Assembly: GCF_003867015.1 (NCBI RefSeq)
Contig: NZ_CP032548.1
Coordinates: forward strand, 997,001 to 1,061,000
DNA length: 64,000 nt
From: Tenacibaculum singaporense
GTDB lineage: Bacteria > Bacteroidota > Bacteroidia > Flavobacteriales > Flavobacteriaceae
Reading direction: 5' to 3'
The notes beneath the pieces were generated by a model that saw nothing but the letters and a program-made list of their open reading frames with translations, did no database searches and was not told the DNA's origin. Of the stretch, positions 1-11,138 are shown in pieces. Position 1 is the first letter of the stretch. Each line of letters opens with the position of its first letter. Position numbers and translations under genes: made by a program.

Positions 1-1
1 G

Positions 2-1453
2 TACGCATTAGCAGTAAGTGCAGAAGACAAAGGTATTAACCTTCCTAACGAGCCATATACACCATTAGTAGAATCAATTTCTGTTGATTATATAGCAGAA
101 GAAACTATTGTGATGGAAAATATGGATTTGGAAGGAAATCGTATTCAGCTTTTTCACGAACATCCGTTTGGGCAGCATGAAGAAAATTATGCAGAAAAGA
201 AGTATTTACAGGAGGAAAAAAATATCATCGATGTTTTTGATAAAGATACAGTCCAAACTTTTTTAGTTCCTAAGTATTGTTTAGGAGGGTATCTATTTTT
301 AGGAATAGAAAATGTAGAGCCCCAGCAAAATCTTTCACTGTTAATTCAAGTATTAGAAGGAAGTGAAAACCCACTAGTAGAAAGTTTCGGAGAAAATGAA
401 AAGATAAATTGGTCGATATTATGTAATAATAAATGGAAAACGTTAGAGAATAATATCATTTCTAATAATACAGATAACTTCTTAAAATCAGGAATTGTTA
501 AGTTTTCAATACCTAAAGAAGCTACTTCAAATAATACATTATTACCATCAGGATATACTTGGATAAAAGCACAAATGAGTAAATCATTTGAAGCAGTTTG
601 TAAAGCAATTGGAATTCATGCTCAAGCAGTATTAGCAACGTTCAAGAATAACGATAATGAAGTAAGTCATTTAAAAAATGGGTTGCCTAGTGAGACCATT
701 AAAAAAATGGTGACACGCATTCCGCAAATAAAATCAGTTTCGCAGCCTTATAATGCATTTGGTGGAAGTACAGAAGAATCTGATGCTAATTTTTATAGGA
801 GAATAAGCGAGCGATTACGTCACAAAAACAGAGCCATAACTTTATGGGATTATGAACACTTAATTCTTCAGGAGTTTCCTGAAATCTATAAAGTGAAGTG
901 TTTAAATCATACTTCAGAAACAAGTTTTACAGCAGCAGGGCATGTTACTTTAATTGTGGTGCCAGATACCGTAAATAAAAATGTATTTGATATTTACCAA
1001 CCAAGAGTTAGCAAAGCTACTTTAAACAGTGTTACGAATTATATCAATTCATTAAACACCTTGCATGTAAATGCTGAAGTTATCAATCCTAATTATGAAG
1101 AAATAATGATTGGTTTAGAAGTTAGTTTTTATGAAGGATATGATGAAAACTATTACACCGAGCAGCTAAAAACTGACATCACGAAATTCCTATCACCTTG
1201 GGCGTTTGACGAAACCAAAGAAGTAACCTTCGGGATTATGCTGCACAAAAGCATATTGATTGACTACTTAGAAAAACTGGCTTATGTAGATTATTTACAG
1301 AATGTAACCATGAATGGTGATGCCAAGGTGTACAAAATAGAACCAAGTAATCCAAAATCAATATTAGTATCTGCTAAAACACATAATGTAAGTACTGTAT
1401 TAACTACCTGTAAAGGAACTAAAAAAATCATAGAACAAACATGTCAGCTATAA
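2..1453 (+). CDS. eCIS baseplate J/gp47-like protein (5' truncated)
   Basis: The reading frame is already open at base 2, so this is the C-terminal 483 residues of a larger protein; the GTG and ATG codons at 110-115 are internal. The segment around nt 750-900 (GGSTEESDANFYRR, then SERLRHKNRA and a WDYE motif followed by a KVKCL-like strand) is the pattern I know from baseplate J/gp47 proteins of contractile injection systems (Afp11/Pvc11-like). In such particles this protein forms the wedge ring around the spike. The 3' end overlaps the next gene by 13 bases, which suggests translational coupling. The family is fairly sure; the exact Afp equivalent is inferred from gene order. Confidence 0.82.
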   Translation, partial: YALAVSAEDKGINLPNEPYTPLVESISVDYIAEETIVMENMDLEGNRIQLFHEHPFGQHEENYAEKKYLQEEKNIIDVFDKDTVQTFLVPKYCLGGYLFLGIENVEPQQNLSLLIQVLEGSENPLVESFGENEKINWSILCNNKWKTLENNIISNNTDNFLKSGIVKFSIPKEATSNNTLLPSGYTWIKAQMSKSFEAVCKAIGIHAQAVLATFKNNDNEVSHLKNGLPSETIKKMVTRIPQIKSVSQPYNAFGGSTEESDANFYRRISERLRHKNRAITLWDYEHLILQEFPEIYKVKCLNHTSETSFTAAGHVTLIVVPDTVNKNVFDIYQPRVSKATLNSVTNYINSLNTLHVNAEVINPNYEEIMIGLEVSFYEGYDENYYTEQLKTDITKFLSPWAFDETKEVTFGIMLHKSILIDYLEKLAYVDYLQNVTMNGDAKVYKIEPSNPKSILVSAKTHNVSTVLTTCKGTKKIIEQTCQL

Positions 1454-4179
1454 ACGAACATATCAATATTCCAAAGAATATATCTACCAAAGATGACTTA
1501 GATTTTTCTTTTTTAAGAAAAGAAGGAATCTCTTATTTGGAAACATTAGGAGGTAAGTTATGGACTGACTTCAATTCACACGATCCAGGGGTTACTATTT
1601 TAGAAATGTTGTGTTATGCTATTACCGATTTAGGGATGCGTATTGATACACCACTGGAGAACTTATTAGCATCCAAAGATCCCAATTTATCACTACAAGC
1701 CCAATTTTACAAGGCTTCAGAAATTTTTCCAACCAAACCAGTTAATGAATTAGATTATAGAAAACTGTTTATTGATTTAGAAGGAGTAAAAAATTGTTGG
1801 CTACGAATTTATGACAAACAAGTGTTTGTTGATTGCAAGAATAACAAATTAAGCTATAAAAAGTTTGAAGACATTCTACCAGAATTTCAAAAAGATTTTA
1901 AGCTAAAAGGATTGTATTCGCTATTAGTTGATTTAGAAGAAGGCTATACAAAAGAACAGGTTTTTCCGAATATCAAAACAGCTTACCATAAGAATAGAAA
2001 TTTATGTGAAGATTTAATAGAAATAAAAGAAGTAGATACTCAATCGATTGCTATTTGTGCTAATGTTGATGTAATTCCTGAAGCAGATGAAGAATGGGTA
2101 TATGCTAATATTTTATTCCAAATAGAAAACTACCTATCTCCATCTTTAAAGTTCTATTCAATTCAGCAAATGCTGGATAAAGGGTATACAACTGATGAGG
2201 TTTTTGATGGACCTATTTTAAAGAATGGATTTATAGATGTAAAAGAACTGAAAAAAGCAGAATTGAGAAAAGAAGTGCGCCTTTCAGATGTAATGAAAAT
2301 CATCATGAACATTGAAGGGGTAAAATTAATTAAAGACATCTCTGTAGGTTTTTGTGATGAAAATATAGTCCAAGAAAATAAATGGGTAGTTTGTATTGAT
2401 CCTGATAAAAAACCTGTGTTATGTGAAAAGAGTACGTTTAATTTTAGTAAAGGATTCCTTCCTCTCAACTTAAACTATGATAGAGTAGATGAGTACTTAA
2501 AACAATTAAAAGAAGATGAAATAGAATCGCAACAAATAGCAGATGAAGACAAGGTTTTATCGTTACCAAAAGGGAGTTCAATAGGAGCTAACGAGTACAC
2601 TACTATTCAAAATGATTTCCCGGATACTTACGGAATCGGTCAAGAAGGATTAGCCGTACATGTTACGAATGAAAGGAAAGCAAAAGCAAAACAATTAAAA
2701 GCCTATCTAACATTTTTCGATCAAATCTTAGCAAGCTATTTCAAGCATTTATCAGAAGTAAGAACGTTACTTTCAGTTAGTGGACAAGAAACCCGTACCT
2801 TTTTTACACAAGCTGTTAAAGACATTAAAGATTTTGAGGAACTCGTTAGTGAATATCCACAGTCAAATGATGATGAATTAACAAAGCTATTGTTCAATCA
2901 GTTTGATAATAATATAGAGCGACGAAACTCTATTTTAGATCATTTGCTAGCACGTTTTGCAGAAAGATTTGGAGAGTACACATTTATTATGAAAGCGCTA
3001 TATGGAACAGCTACTGATGAAATTGTATTATCAAACAAAGAAGCCTTTTTAAAAGATTATAAAGTAATAAGTAGCGAAAGAGGACTAGCTTTTAATTATT
3101 ACAAACAAACTCAAGATAATTTATGGGATACTAGTAATGTATCTGGATTTCAAAAGAGAGTAGCACGTTTAATGGGAATTGCTAATGAAAAGCGAAGACA
3201 TTTAACAGAAACCAATGTAGAGGTATACGAATTAACAGATAGTGATGATCAAACAGTGTATAGATGGAGGTTAAGAGATAATGATGGAAATATACTACTA
3301 TCAGCTACCGAAAATTATACAAGAGTAGCTTTTGCTATTGAAGAACTATATTTTGCGGTATTACAGGTTGTACAAACAAAAGAAAAAGACATAGAAAAAG
3401 CTTTTCAAAATGGAATTGTAGATGAGGTGCAAGTAGGATTTATAAGAATTCATAAATCTACTCCTTCTAAACCATCGATTCCTGTTAAATACTCTTTTGA
3501 TGTAATTGATCCAGAGCAACCAGTTAGTAGTACTGATTATATCATAGCCAAACAGTACAAATATTATGCTGATATCAATGATTTGAAAGAAGCATTATTA
3601 GAGATAATTTCCTTTCTAAAAAAAGATTTCACTGAAGAAGGAATGTTTTTAGTAGAGCATATGCTATTACGTCCTGATGTCACCGATAATGAAGCGGAAA
3701 ACTTCTTACCTATTTGCGCAAAAGACTGTGAAGATTGCGGAACTATCGATCCTTATTCTTACAGAGTTAGTATTGTTTTACCAGGATATACGTATCGCTT
3801 TTCAAATCCAAATTTTAGGCACTATATGGAAGATGTTATCAGACAAGAACTTCCGGCACATATACTACCAAGAATATGTTGGGTAGGAGAGCGTAAAGGA
3901 ATTGTACCTGATAATGAAAATGATTTATTACAGTTCGAAAACTCTTATAAAGAGTACCTATTTGCCAAAACAGATCTGGAGCAAGAACAACCAACAGAAA
4001 ATAATGAATTACAAAATTTGATACATGCAATGCATCAGCTAAATACAATTTATCCAGTAGGAAGATTAACAGACTGTAGTGCAGAGGATGAAGCCTTAGA
4101 TGGAAGAATTATTTTAAATCAATCCAGCATAGGAAGCATTGGAGCAGAAAAAGAAAATAATAACGAAGAAAACTCATAA
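1441..4179 (+). CDS. eCIS baseplate wedge protein (Afp12-like)
   Basis: This 912-residue protein has near its N-terminus (residues 44-60) the motif FNSHDPGVTILEMLCYA, characteristic of the large baseplate wedge proteins of Afp/PVC/MAC-type systems. No signal peptide or membrane segment is visible, as expected for a particle assembled in the cytoplasm. The C-terminal part contains a Cys cluster (CAKDCEDCG, from about residue 758) and an HILPRICWVG segment that looks structural. It starts inside the 3' end of the preceding baseplate gene and is followed after 45 bases by the giant fibre-like gene. I assign it as the second wedge component from motif and position; its equivalence to Afp12 is an inference. 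Confidence 0.78.
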   Translation: MSAINEHINIPKNISTKDDLDFSFLRKEGISYLETLGGKLWTDFNSHDPGVTILEMLCYAITDLGMRIDTPLENLLASKDPNLSLQAQFYKASEIFPTKPVNELDYRKLFIDLEGVKNCWLRIYDKQVFVDCKNNKLSYKKFEDILPEFQKDFKLKGLYSLLVDLEEGYTKEQVFPNIKTAYHKNRNLCEDLIEIKEVDTQSIAICANVDVIPEADEEWVYANILFQIENYLSPSLKFYSIQQMLDKGYTTDEVFDGPILKNGFIDVKELKKAELRKEVRLSDVMKIIMNIEGVKLIKDISVGFCDENIVQENKWVVCIDPDKKPVLCEKSTFNFSKGFLPLNLNYDRVDEYLKQLKEDEIESQQIADEDKVLSLPKGSSIGANEYTTIQNDFPDTYGIGQEGLAVHVTNERKAKAKQLKAYLTFFDQILASYFKHLSEVRTLLSVSGQETRTFFTQAVKDIKDFEELVSEYPQSNDDELTKLLFNQFDNNIERRNSILDHLLARFAERFGEYTFIMKALYGTATDEIVLSNKEAFLKDYKVISSERGLAFNYYKQTQDNLWDTSNVSGFQKRVARLMGIANEKRRHLTETNVEVYELTDSDDQTVYRWRLRDNDGNILLSATENYTRVAFAIEELYFAVLQVVQTKEKDIEKAFQNGIVDEVQVGFIRIHKSTPSKPSIPVKYSFDVIDPEQPVSSTDYIIAKQYKYYADINDLKEALLEIISFLKKDFTEEGMFLVEHMLLRPDVTDNEAENFLPICAKDCEDCGTIDPYSYRVSIVLPGYTYRFSNPNFRHYMEDVIRQELPAHILPRICWVGERKGIVPDNENDLLQFENSYKEYLFAKTDLEQEQPTENNELQNLIHAMHQLNTIYPVGRLTDCSAEDEALDGRIILNQSSIGSIGAEKENNNEENS

Positions 4180-4224
4180 AAATAGTACGTGTTTATTTAT
4201 TAACACAGCCAAAACATAATACGT

Positions 4225-7200
4225 ATGGAAACGACTAACCTAAAACTAAAAGAAATTACAACTGAATATAGTAAGTTTAATGCCAATCAAGTATTAACAG
4301 AAACACAATTAAACACATTTATTGATTATTTCGATGATCAAAACCGTTTATCGAGGTTAGGTTTGAGTGGTGTTGGTTTGGCTTGTGGTTTTAAAGTAAC
4401 TCCTCAGTTGACTATAGATAAAGCTGCTATTACAAGTATTGAAATAACGCAAGGAACTTCGGTAACTACAGATGGAGATTTAGTTCAGTTTTTTGATTTA
4501 ATAGAAGAAAACCTACCGTCAAAAACATTTTCATTCTATAAAAAGTTTGAAGACACTGATGGTAATTACGAGCGTTTTAAAGATTCTCAAGATAAGCAGT
4601 ACAATTTATGGGAATTGCATACAGAAGAAGATGAGTCACACACCAATTTAGTTGAGTTTCCTGAGATACAAAAAATGGCTGTTTTGTTGTATTTAGAGCA
4701 GTACTCAAATGAAGATGAATTGTGTAGTAAGTTGACATGTGATAATCAAGGTATAGAACAGATTAATAAACTGCGAGTATTACTTGTGAGTATTGAAGAT
4801 TTAGAAGCTATTGCTGCAAAAGATGCTATATTTTTAAAACACAATTGGTATAAAATTAATGATGAGTTACCTGTTGTAGAAGTAAAAAGAGTTGTATTAA
4901 ACGAAAAAAACACCAAAACATTTTCAGAATTAAAAGCACAGTTTGATAGTGTTGTTAAAGATGAAAGTATTAGTGTCGATTTAATTAATGGTTTTGATAC
5001 AATATTCTCAAAATTTCAAAAATCATCAATAACAGCTAAAATAAAATCATTATTTAGTTTTAGTTCTTTAGCCGTTCCACTAGATTTTCAGTACAGATAT
5101 GATGTTATAAAAGACTTGGTAGATACCTACAATGAAATTAAAGAACTATTACTTCACATCAATGTAAACTGTTGTCCAAACATAGGTGCTTTTCCAAAAC
5201 ATATTATGTTAGGAAAATTGAAGCAAACGGAAGATTACCCAGAATTACGTCACCGATTCTATAAATCAACAATTGTAGGTCAAGAAAATGAGAACCTTCA
5301 AAAAGTACAATTGTTAATTGATAGAGCAATTGCTATTGTGAGTAATTATATAGGAAAAACAAAGTCTGAAGACGTTATTATTACGCCATCACAAGCACAT
5401 ACTCCTTTGAGCGATAAAGCAGTTCCTTTTTATTACAATGTTTCTTCAGAGTTTCTAAAGAATTGGGATTTTAACAAAACAAAAAATTACAGAGCAAATC
5501 AGAATTTAAGTTATCATAAAGAAAACCTTTCCAGCTCCTTAGCAATTCAAAAGCCATTATCATACAATATTGATAAAAATGACTTTTACAGAATTGAAGG
5601 ACATCAAGGAAAAATGTATAGAGAAGCATTGGCAAAAATCTTAAAACTTAAAAAAGATAACGGATTGAGTTTCGATGTTAAAACACTTTCTATCAATGCT
5701 ACAGAACAAACCATTAATATAAACAATTACGAGTGTGAGTTTGAAGACTTAAAAATGTTATTGAATGCATGGAGAGCAGAGCAGAATTGTATTTTATCAG
5801 AAGTAAGTAAAACATTTTCAGCTTTTAAATTAACCAATCCAAAAGCTAATACAGTAGTTGATAAAGTTGAAAAATTTAGAGATAAAACAATTGTTCTAGA
5901 GAAGGAACCAATTAAGGAAGAGATCCCACAAGTAAAAGAGTATGTGAGTAGAATGGATTTGCTCTCTAAAGAAGCAAGTATAAAGGAAGGTTTTACATAT
6001 AAATACGATATTGGAGCTAAAGAATACAGTAGGTTTTTAGAAGAAGAAAATATAGTTAAAGAGAGTTTAACAAAAGAAGATGATTCGCTGGGGATTTTAA
6101 TAGAAAAAGTATTTGATAAAAATAAAGATGGATCAGCTAGTGACATTATTGTTCAACTCAATAAAGAAACCGAGGTAATAAAAGAAACGGCAGTATGGAA
6201 AGAAGAACCTACGCTTAGTGACTTCATTTTAACAGATTTAACCGAAACCTTGGTTCATGCATATATATTAGATACCAAAGTACCATTATACATAAGAGAC
6301 ATAGATAATTTAGTGTTAACCAACTATAAGTTAACCATTGCTGAGTTGTGTAAAAAAGTAAAAAGTTTGCAGGCTAAATATAACAGTACTACACTAGAAT
6401 TGTCTACTAAGCAAATTTTAGGATTGTTAATTAACCAATTATCCATTGTTTGTTGTTCAGGAAAAAAGCTAGAAACACTACTAGCTGAAATAGAAAAGAG
6501 AAAGAAAAAAATATTAGAAAAAATACAACTTTCAGAATTTGTAAAACAACACCCAGGACTTGAACATAAAGCAGGGGTTGTTCCAGGTGGAACTTTTGTA
6601 ATGGTGTATGTTACCGAAAATGCAGCTGATAAAAATACATTTGATGATGTAGTATTAGATGTAGTATTTAAAAATCAACCGATACTATCGGATAACGGAT
6701 TTATAAAAGACGGGTTCTTAGCTTCTAAAGAAACATTTTTGGAAAAAGAAATGTTGTACAAAAATGGAGGAGTAATCAAATTATGGGATACAAGCTCAAG
6801 TATTAATTTTTCATTTGTAGATGGAAGTTATTTTAACCTAAAAGACAGGCTGTTTTTTGAACAAGATGTTGTATTGGTTGGAAAAACATTAGCAGAAACA
6901 GTAAATAATTTCACAGCATTCTTAAACAGAACTTGGTTTAGAGCGGGAGTATCAAAAGTTCTTAAGGCTGAAGAAACCAAAATGTACAAAGATGGATTCG
7001 TTGGAATGCGTATTACGATTAAAGATCACTTAGTACCGAAAGGAGAATACTTCTTTCAGGTATACAACCCTGTTGTTTTAGAAACTACCAAACGATTATA
7101 TTTCGACGAAAATGAAGTGATCAGTGAAAATGAAACATTAAAAAACACCGTGGTAGCAGATTTTTCTCTGCCATATATGTGTTGTTCAGACTGTGCACCA

Positions 7201-9339
7201 GTAAATTTCATAATCCCTAAAGAGCCACCGTTTTTAAGCTTACCAGTAAGCACTATTTGCTTGCAAAAAGATACTGTAATTGAACCCTTAATTTTTACTG
7301 TGAGACCAGTAGACGGAGAGATAAAAGCAATTGCTCCTGAAGGAGTAATATCTGGGGTGTTCAAAGATCCAGAAGATGAAAAATGGAAAATTGATGTTAC
7401 TAAAACGGATAAAAGTTTATTAGGTAAGCTAATGAAGTTTACAGTAAACGATGAACCTACCGATTGTGAACTTATTGTATACCCAGCATTAGAATTAGTG
7501 GTAGATGTAGAACAACCTATAGAATATAATGAAGATAAATCTAAAGCAAGAGTAACGTACGTATTGCATTGGAAAGATACTGATTTTGTCAATGCTGATT
7601 TCTTTACAAACATTAAGTATTCTTGGGACTTTATGGGGGATGGTGCCAGAGTGGAACGTACACCAATAAATAATAAAGTTTTTCAAAATTATGGATTGCC
7701 AATTGATGATATAAACAATGAGATACAACCAGGGTTGAAAATTTCATTAGGACCATGCTCAAAAGAAATTCCTATAAGTCCAATAAAGTTTGACACCTTA
7801 ACACCATCAGAGTTAGCTATCGAACCATCATACTGTATCGATTTTACCAAAGAAAAAATAGCAAGAATACCATTTACCAATGTTAATGGAACAATAACTA
7901 TTGCAGGTGGTGCTATAAAAGGAGTAACGGTTGAGAATAATGAATTAGTTATTGATGTAGCCACTTTTGAAAGTTATAATCAAATTATTGAGTTTTTAGA
8001 AGATGGACAAACAACAAATGCAAGAATAACGATTCATGAAGTTAAACAAATAAGCATTTCTGAACGAAGCGAATCTAGATTTATATGGAAAGATGGACAA
8101 TTATTTTACGAAGCAGCTTTTGAGGCAATACTTCCAGAAGGTGTAAAATCGGAAGGATTAAGATTTAATTGGAGTGTAAATGGCATTGAATCGGAGACTG
8201 AGTTGTTCAATCCTCAGTTATTAGTAAAAGAAGGTGTAGGAAATTTATATACAATAAAGCTAATGATTACTGATGGTAACGGATGTTTTTCTAAAGCAGA
8301 TTTTACAAAGAATATAACCTTTCCAGAATTTACAATAAGCTTACCAAATACCACTTTTTGTTTAAGTGATAAAGAGTCTTATCCTGTTGTAGTAAGACCA
8401 CAATTTGAAGGGGTGAAACTTGTAGGCGGAAATGTAAAGTTTAATGAAGAAACAACATTATGGAAATTTGTGCCAGCTAATTCAGGATTAACAAATTCAG
8501 GTACTGTAAGTATAAGTCTTGTAGGAACTTTTGTTACACAGACTATTAATTTAACAGCAACACCACAAGCAAGCTTTACTCATAGTTTTGATCTGGAAAC
8601 TAGAATATTATCGTTAACAAATACTTCTGAAAAAGGAGACAAATATGTTTGGGTAATTAATGGAGTTGAAAGAGAACCTCAAATAAATAGAACAACAATA
8701 ACAGAAGACCTAAGTAATTTTGATGGAGAGCTGGTAAAAGTTTCTTTAACGGTGGTAAGTAAGTGTGGAGAGAATACATCAACAGAAATTATAGAAATAG
8801 GAAAAACACAAGACAAAACTTGTGAGGAAATAACAAAAACAGAAGTTGAAACCTACTATAAGTTAAACAAGTTTAGTATAAACGACGGAGGTAGTGGAAC
8901 TAATGTTAATATGGTTGTAGTAGTTCCTACAAATGATGCTTATACAGCAATTATAACCGATGAAAGTAACTCTTATTTAAAAGGAGAGAACAACAATCAA
9001 TTAAGAGGAATGTTTTCTAAGTTACTTATCAATACATCAAAATTACTTATAGAAGATGTTGAAAACAGAACATTACTTACAAGATATTTTAGAGCAGAAG
9101 TAAGATTGTTTTTTAATATTCTTCATTGTCAAGAACAAGCGGTTTTAGAGTTGGATGAAAATCGAGGAATTATCTTAGAACTGTTAGAAGTAATAGATAG
9201 TGCTTTTATCTCTTTTAAAGAAAATCAAATAAAAGTAGCTAATGAAGCTTTTCTACAGTTTTTAGAGGCATTTACAACAGATATTCAAGCTGAATATATT
9301 TCTAAGTTTATGAATGAAAACTTAATACAAAACTTATAA
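4225..9339 (+). CDS. eCIS-associated giant protein with Ig/PKD-like repeats, possible tail fibre
   Basis: This 1704-residue protein has no signal peptide. The N-terminal 100 residues (FNANQVLTETQLN, GLSGVGLACGFKV, then a GTSVTTDGDLVQF strand) resemble domains of Bacteroidetes eCIS proteins that sit beside the baseplate. The middle (about 560-800) is charged and partly helical. From about residue 990 onward there are several beta-rich segments of about 90 residues with PKD/Ig-like features (YSWDFMGDG, FNWSVNGIE, MITDGNGC, KYVWVINGVE), followed by a helical tail. Beta-sandwich repeats on a protein encoded between baseplate and tape-measure genes suggest a fibre or surface decoration that binds the target cell, the role of Afp13. 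The fibre role is inferred. It shares a TAATG overlap with the next gene. Confidence 0.55.
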   Translation: METTNLKLKEITTEYSKFNANQVLTETQLNTFIDYFDDQNRLSRLGLSGVGLACGFKVTPQLTIDKAAITSIEITQGTSVTTDGDLVQFFDLIEENLPSKTFSFYKKFEDTDGNYERFKDSQDKQYNLWELHTEEDESHTNLVEFPEIQKMAVLLYLEQYSNEDELCSKLTCDNQGIEQINKLRVLLVSIEDLEAIAAKDAIFLKHNWYKINDELPVVEVKRVVLNEKNTKTFSELKAQFDSVVKDESISVDLINGFDTIFSKFQKSSITAKIKSLFSFSSLAVPLDFQYRYDVIKDLVDTYNEIKELLLHINVNCCPNIGAFPKHIMLGKLKQTEDYPELRHRFYKSTIVGQENENLQKVQLLIDRAIAIVSNYIGKTKSEDVIITPSQAHTPLSDKAVPFYYNVSSEFLKNWDFNKTKNYRANQNLSYHKENLSSSLAIQKPLSYNIDKNDFYRIEGHQGKMYREALAKILKLKKDNGLSFDVKTLSINATEQTININNYECEFEDLKMLLNAWRAEQNCILSEVSKTFSAFKLTNPKANTVVDKVEKFRDKTIVLEKEPIKEEIPQVKEYVSRMDLLSKEASIKEGFTYKYDIGAKEYSRFLEEENIVKESLTKEDDSLGILIEKVFDKNKDGSASDIIVQLNKETEVIKETAVWKEEPTLSDFILTDLTETLVHAYILDTKVPLYIRDIDNLVLTNYKLTIAELCKKVKSLQAKYNSTTLELSTKQILGLLINQLSIVCCSGKKLETLLAEIEKRKKKILEKIQLSEFVKQHPGLEHKAGVVPGGTFVMVYVTENAADKNTFDDVVLDVVFKNQPILSDNGFIKDGFLASKETFLEKEMLYKNGGVIKLWDTSSSINFSFVDGSYFNLKDRLFFEQDVVLVGKTLAETVNNFTAFLNRTWFRAGVSKVLKAEETKMYKDGFVGMRITIKDHLVPKGEYFFQVYNPVVLETTKRLYFDENEVISENETLKNTVVADFSLPYMCCSDCAPVNFIIPKEPPFLSLPVSTICLQKDTVIEPLIFTVRPVDGEIKAIAPEGVISGVFKDPEDEKWKIDVTKTDKSLLGKLMKFTVNDEPTDCELIVYPALELVVDVEQPIEYNEDKSKARVTYVLHWKDTDFVNADFFTNIKYSWDFMGDGARVERTPINNKVFQNYGLPIDDINNEIQPGLKISLGPCSKEIPISPIKFDTLTPSELAIEPSYCIDFTKEKIARIPFTNVNGTITIAGGAIKGVTVENNELVIDVATFESYNQIIEFLEDGQTTNARITIHEVKQISISERSESRFIWKDGQLFYEAAFEAILPEGVKSEGLRFNWSVNGIESETELFNPQLLVKEGVGNLYTIKLMITDGNGCFSKADFTKNITFPEFTISLPNTTFCLSDKESYPVVVRPQFEGVKLVGGNVKFNEETTLWKFVPANSGLTNSGTVSISLVGTFVTQTINLTATPQASFTHSFDLETRILSLTNTSEKGDKYVWVINGVEREPQINRTTITEDLSNFDGELVKVSLTVVSKCGENTSTEIIEIGKTQDKTCEEITKTEVETYYKLNKFSINDGGSGTNVNMVVVVPTNDAYTAIITDESNSYLKGENNNQLRGMFSKLLINTSKLLIEDVENRTLLTRYFRAEVRLFFNILHCQEQAVLELDENRGIILELLEVIDSAFISFKENQIKVANEAFLQFLEAFTTDIQAEYISKFMNENLIQNL

Positions 9340-11114
9340 TGGTTGCTAAAGAACATACCATTCAAAAAGTATTTGTTGAGGTAAATACGAAAAGTAAAAA
9401 GATAGCAGATGAGTATAAAAACTCTATAGAGAGCTTTTTACAGGATGAGGTATTTCCAGAAATAGAAAAATATTTTAATTCTCAAGAAATCGAGTATGAA
9501 GCATACATTCAGCAAATAGAAAACTTGAGTATTGAAGTAGATGTATCAACTAACAATAAGTCTATAAATGATAACAGTACAAAGAGAGAAATAAAAGAAC
9601 AACTTATAACAAAGCTAAAAGCAATTTTCAAAGCCCCAGAACTACATGAGATAGCTATAAAAAAGGTTACTACATCAGAATCTAAATTAGATGCTTTTTT
9701 TCACTTTTTGCAACACGGTACAACAGCTTGGTGGAATCAAAAAGAAGAGAAAAATTTTACAAAAAAGATGTTGTTTGAAATAACAGAAAGTCAATTTTTT
9801 GAAGAACGTTTTTTAAAATCATTAAGAGATCAAGTTCAACAGAATCGATTGATTCAACAGTTTAAGACTGAAGAATTACAAATATTATTCCTAGGAGTTT
9901 TCAGTAAACCAGAAGGATATGAGGCTTTCCTATCAACAATCAAAAAGTTTGATTTTAAGAATCATGAGATAAAAAACAGCGTATGGAAGTTTTTTATCAA
10001 AGCAACAGTTAATAATGATTTTTCAAGAATAGTAAATGAAGTTCAAAAAGAAATAGAGATATGCAAAAGAACAAAGGCTTTTAACTCTTCAGAAAGTCTA
10101 ACTCAATTTTTACAAGAGCTAACTTCTCAAAAAAAAATATTTAAAACTCATCCTGATAGTAAAGAACAGAAGGAGTTTAAAGAGAAGAAAGAAAGAAGTA
10201 GTATTGAGGTTGTCAATACAGAGTTTATAAGTAAAAAAGAAGAGAAAAAATCAGATGTAAGTATTGATGAACTAGATAAAGTAGGGGTCGAAAAAAATCA
10301 AAACAAAGCAGAAGAATTAATTCTTCTAAAAAATGAATCAGGTAACTCTAATTCACAAAAAACTCCTGAAAAAGTAGATAATCAAAACAAAAAAGAAGTC
10401 TTAAAGAAGAAAATATCATCAAAAGAAAAAAGTAAAGAAGTAAAAGAAGAATTAAGAATAAAAATGCAAGCGAAAAGTAAGAATCTTTATGAAAATAAAG
10501 GAGCAAACTTAAAAACGGAGAAAATTACTGAAGAACAAAAGAGAGCTGAATATAAAAGGAGACATCAAGAAGCGTTAAAAAACACTTTTTCAAGCAAAAA
10601 AGAAGTTGTAAGCGAACCTAAATCACATCTTATAAAAAATGCGGGATTAATTTTATTACACCCTTTTTTAAAACAGTTTTTTAATACATGTGGTTTTCTA
10701 GACAATGAGAACAAAATTATCAAACCCAATGAAGCAGTTCACTTACTACATTATGTAGCTACTAAAAAAGAACAACAGTTTGAAAACAATTTAATTTTCG
10801 AAAAATTTTTGTGCAATCTACCCATACAAAGTTCTATTGAAAGAAATGTAGTACTGAGTGATGAACTTAAAGAAAAGTCAGAGGAATTGTTAAGAGCAGT
10901 ACTTCAAAATTGGTCAGTTTTAAAAAACTCTTCAAACGACCTATTGCGTAATGAGTATTTACAAAGAGAAGGAAAACTAGATTTAACTAAAGACAACCCC
11001 AATCTAACAGTTGAAAGAAAAACACAAGATATCTTATTAGATACCAAATTACCATGGAATTTAAGCTTATGTAAACTTCCTTGGATGAAGGAATTAATTT
11101 TTACGAATTGGTAA
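9339..11114 (+). CDS. Contractile injection system tape-measure protein (CIS_TMP, Afp14-like)
   Basis: This 591-residue protein begins with HTIQKVFVEVNTKSK and a helix ending FPEIEKYF, and its C-terminus carries NAGLILLHPFLKQFF, AVHLLHYVATKKEQ and KLPWNLSLCKLPWM. I recognise these as the conserved ends of the CIS tape-measure family, which sets tube length. The central stretch (about 260-420) is Lys/Glu-rich, low complexity and probably helical, as expected for a variable-length ruler. The start codon overlaps the stop of the preceding gene (TAATG), so translation is probably coupled. This is the most diagnostic gene in the cluster for calling an eCIS. Confidence 0.88.
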   Translation: MVAKEHTIQKVFVEVNTKSKKIADEYKNSIESFLQDEVFPEIEKYFNSQEIEYEAYIQQIENLSIEVDVSTNNKSINDNSTKREIKEQLITKLKAIFKAPELHEIAIKKVTTSESKLDAFFHFLQHGTTAWWNQKEEKNFTKKMLFEITESQFFEERFLKSLRDQVQQNRLIQQFKTEELQILFLGVFSKPEGYEAFLSTIKKFDFKNHEIKNSVWKFFIKATVNNDFSRIVNEVQKEIEICKRTKAFNSSESLTQFLQELTSQKKIFKTHPDSKEQKEFKEKKERSSIEVVNTEFISKKEEKKSDVSIDELDKVGVEKNQNKAEELILLKNESGNSNSQKTPEKVDNQNKKEVLKKKISSKEKSKEVKEELRIKMQAKSKNLYENKGANLKTEKITEEQKRAEYKRRHQEALKNTFSSKKEVVSEPKSHLIKNAGLILLHPFLKQFFNTCGFLDNENKIIKPNEAVHLLHYVATKKEQQFENNLIFEKFLCNLPIQSSIERNVVLSDELKEKSEELLRAVLQNWSVLKNSSNDLLRNEYLQREGKLDLTKDNPNLTVERKTQDILLDTKLPWNLSLCKLPWMKELIFTNW

Positions 11115-11138
11115 AATATAACTAAAACTTTAAAAGTC

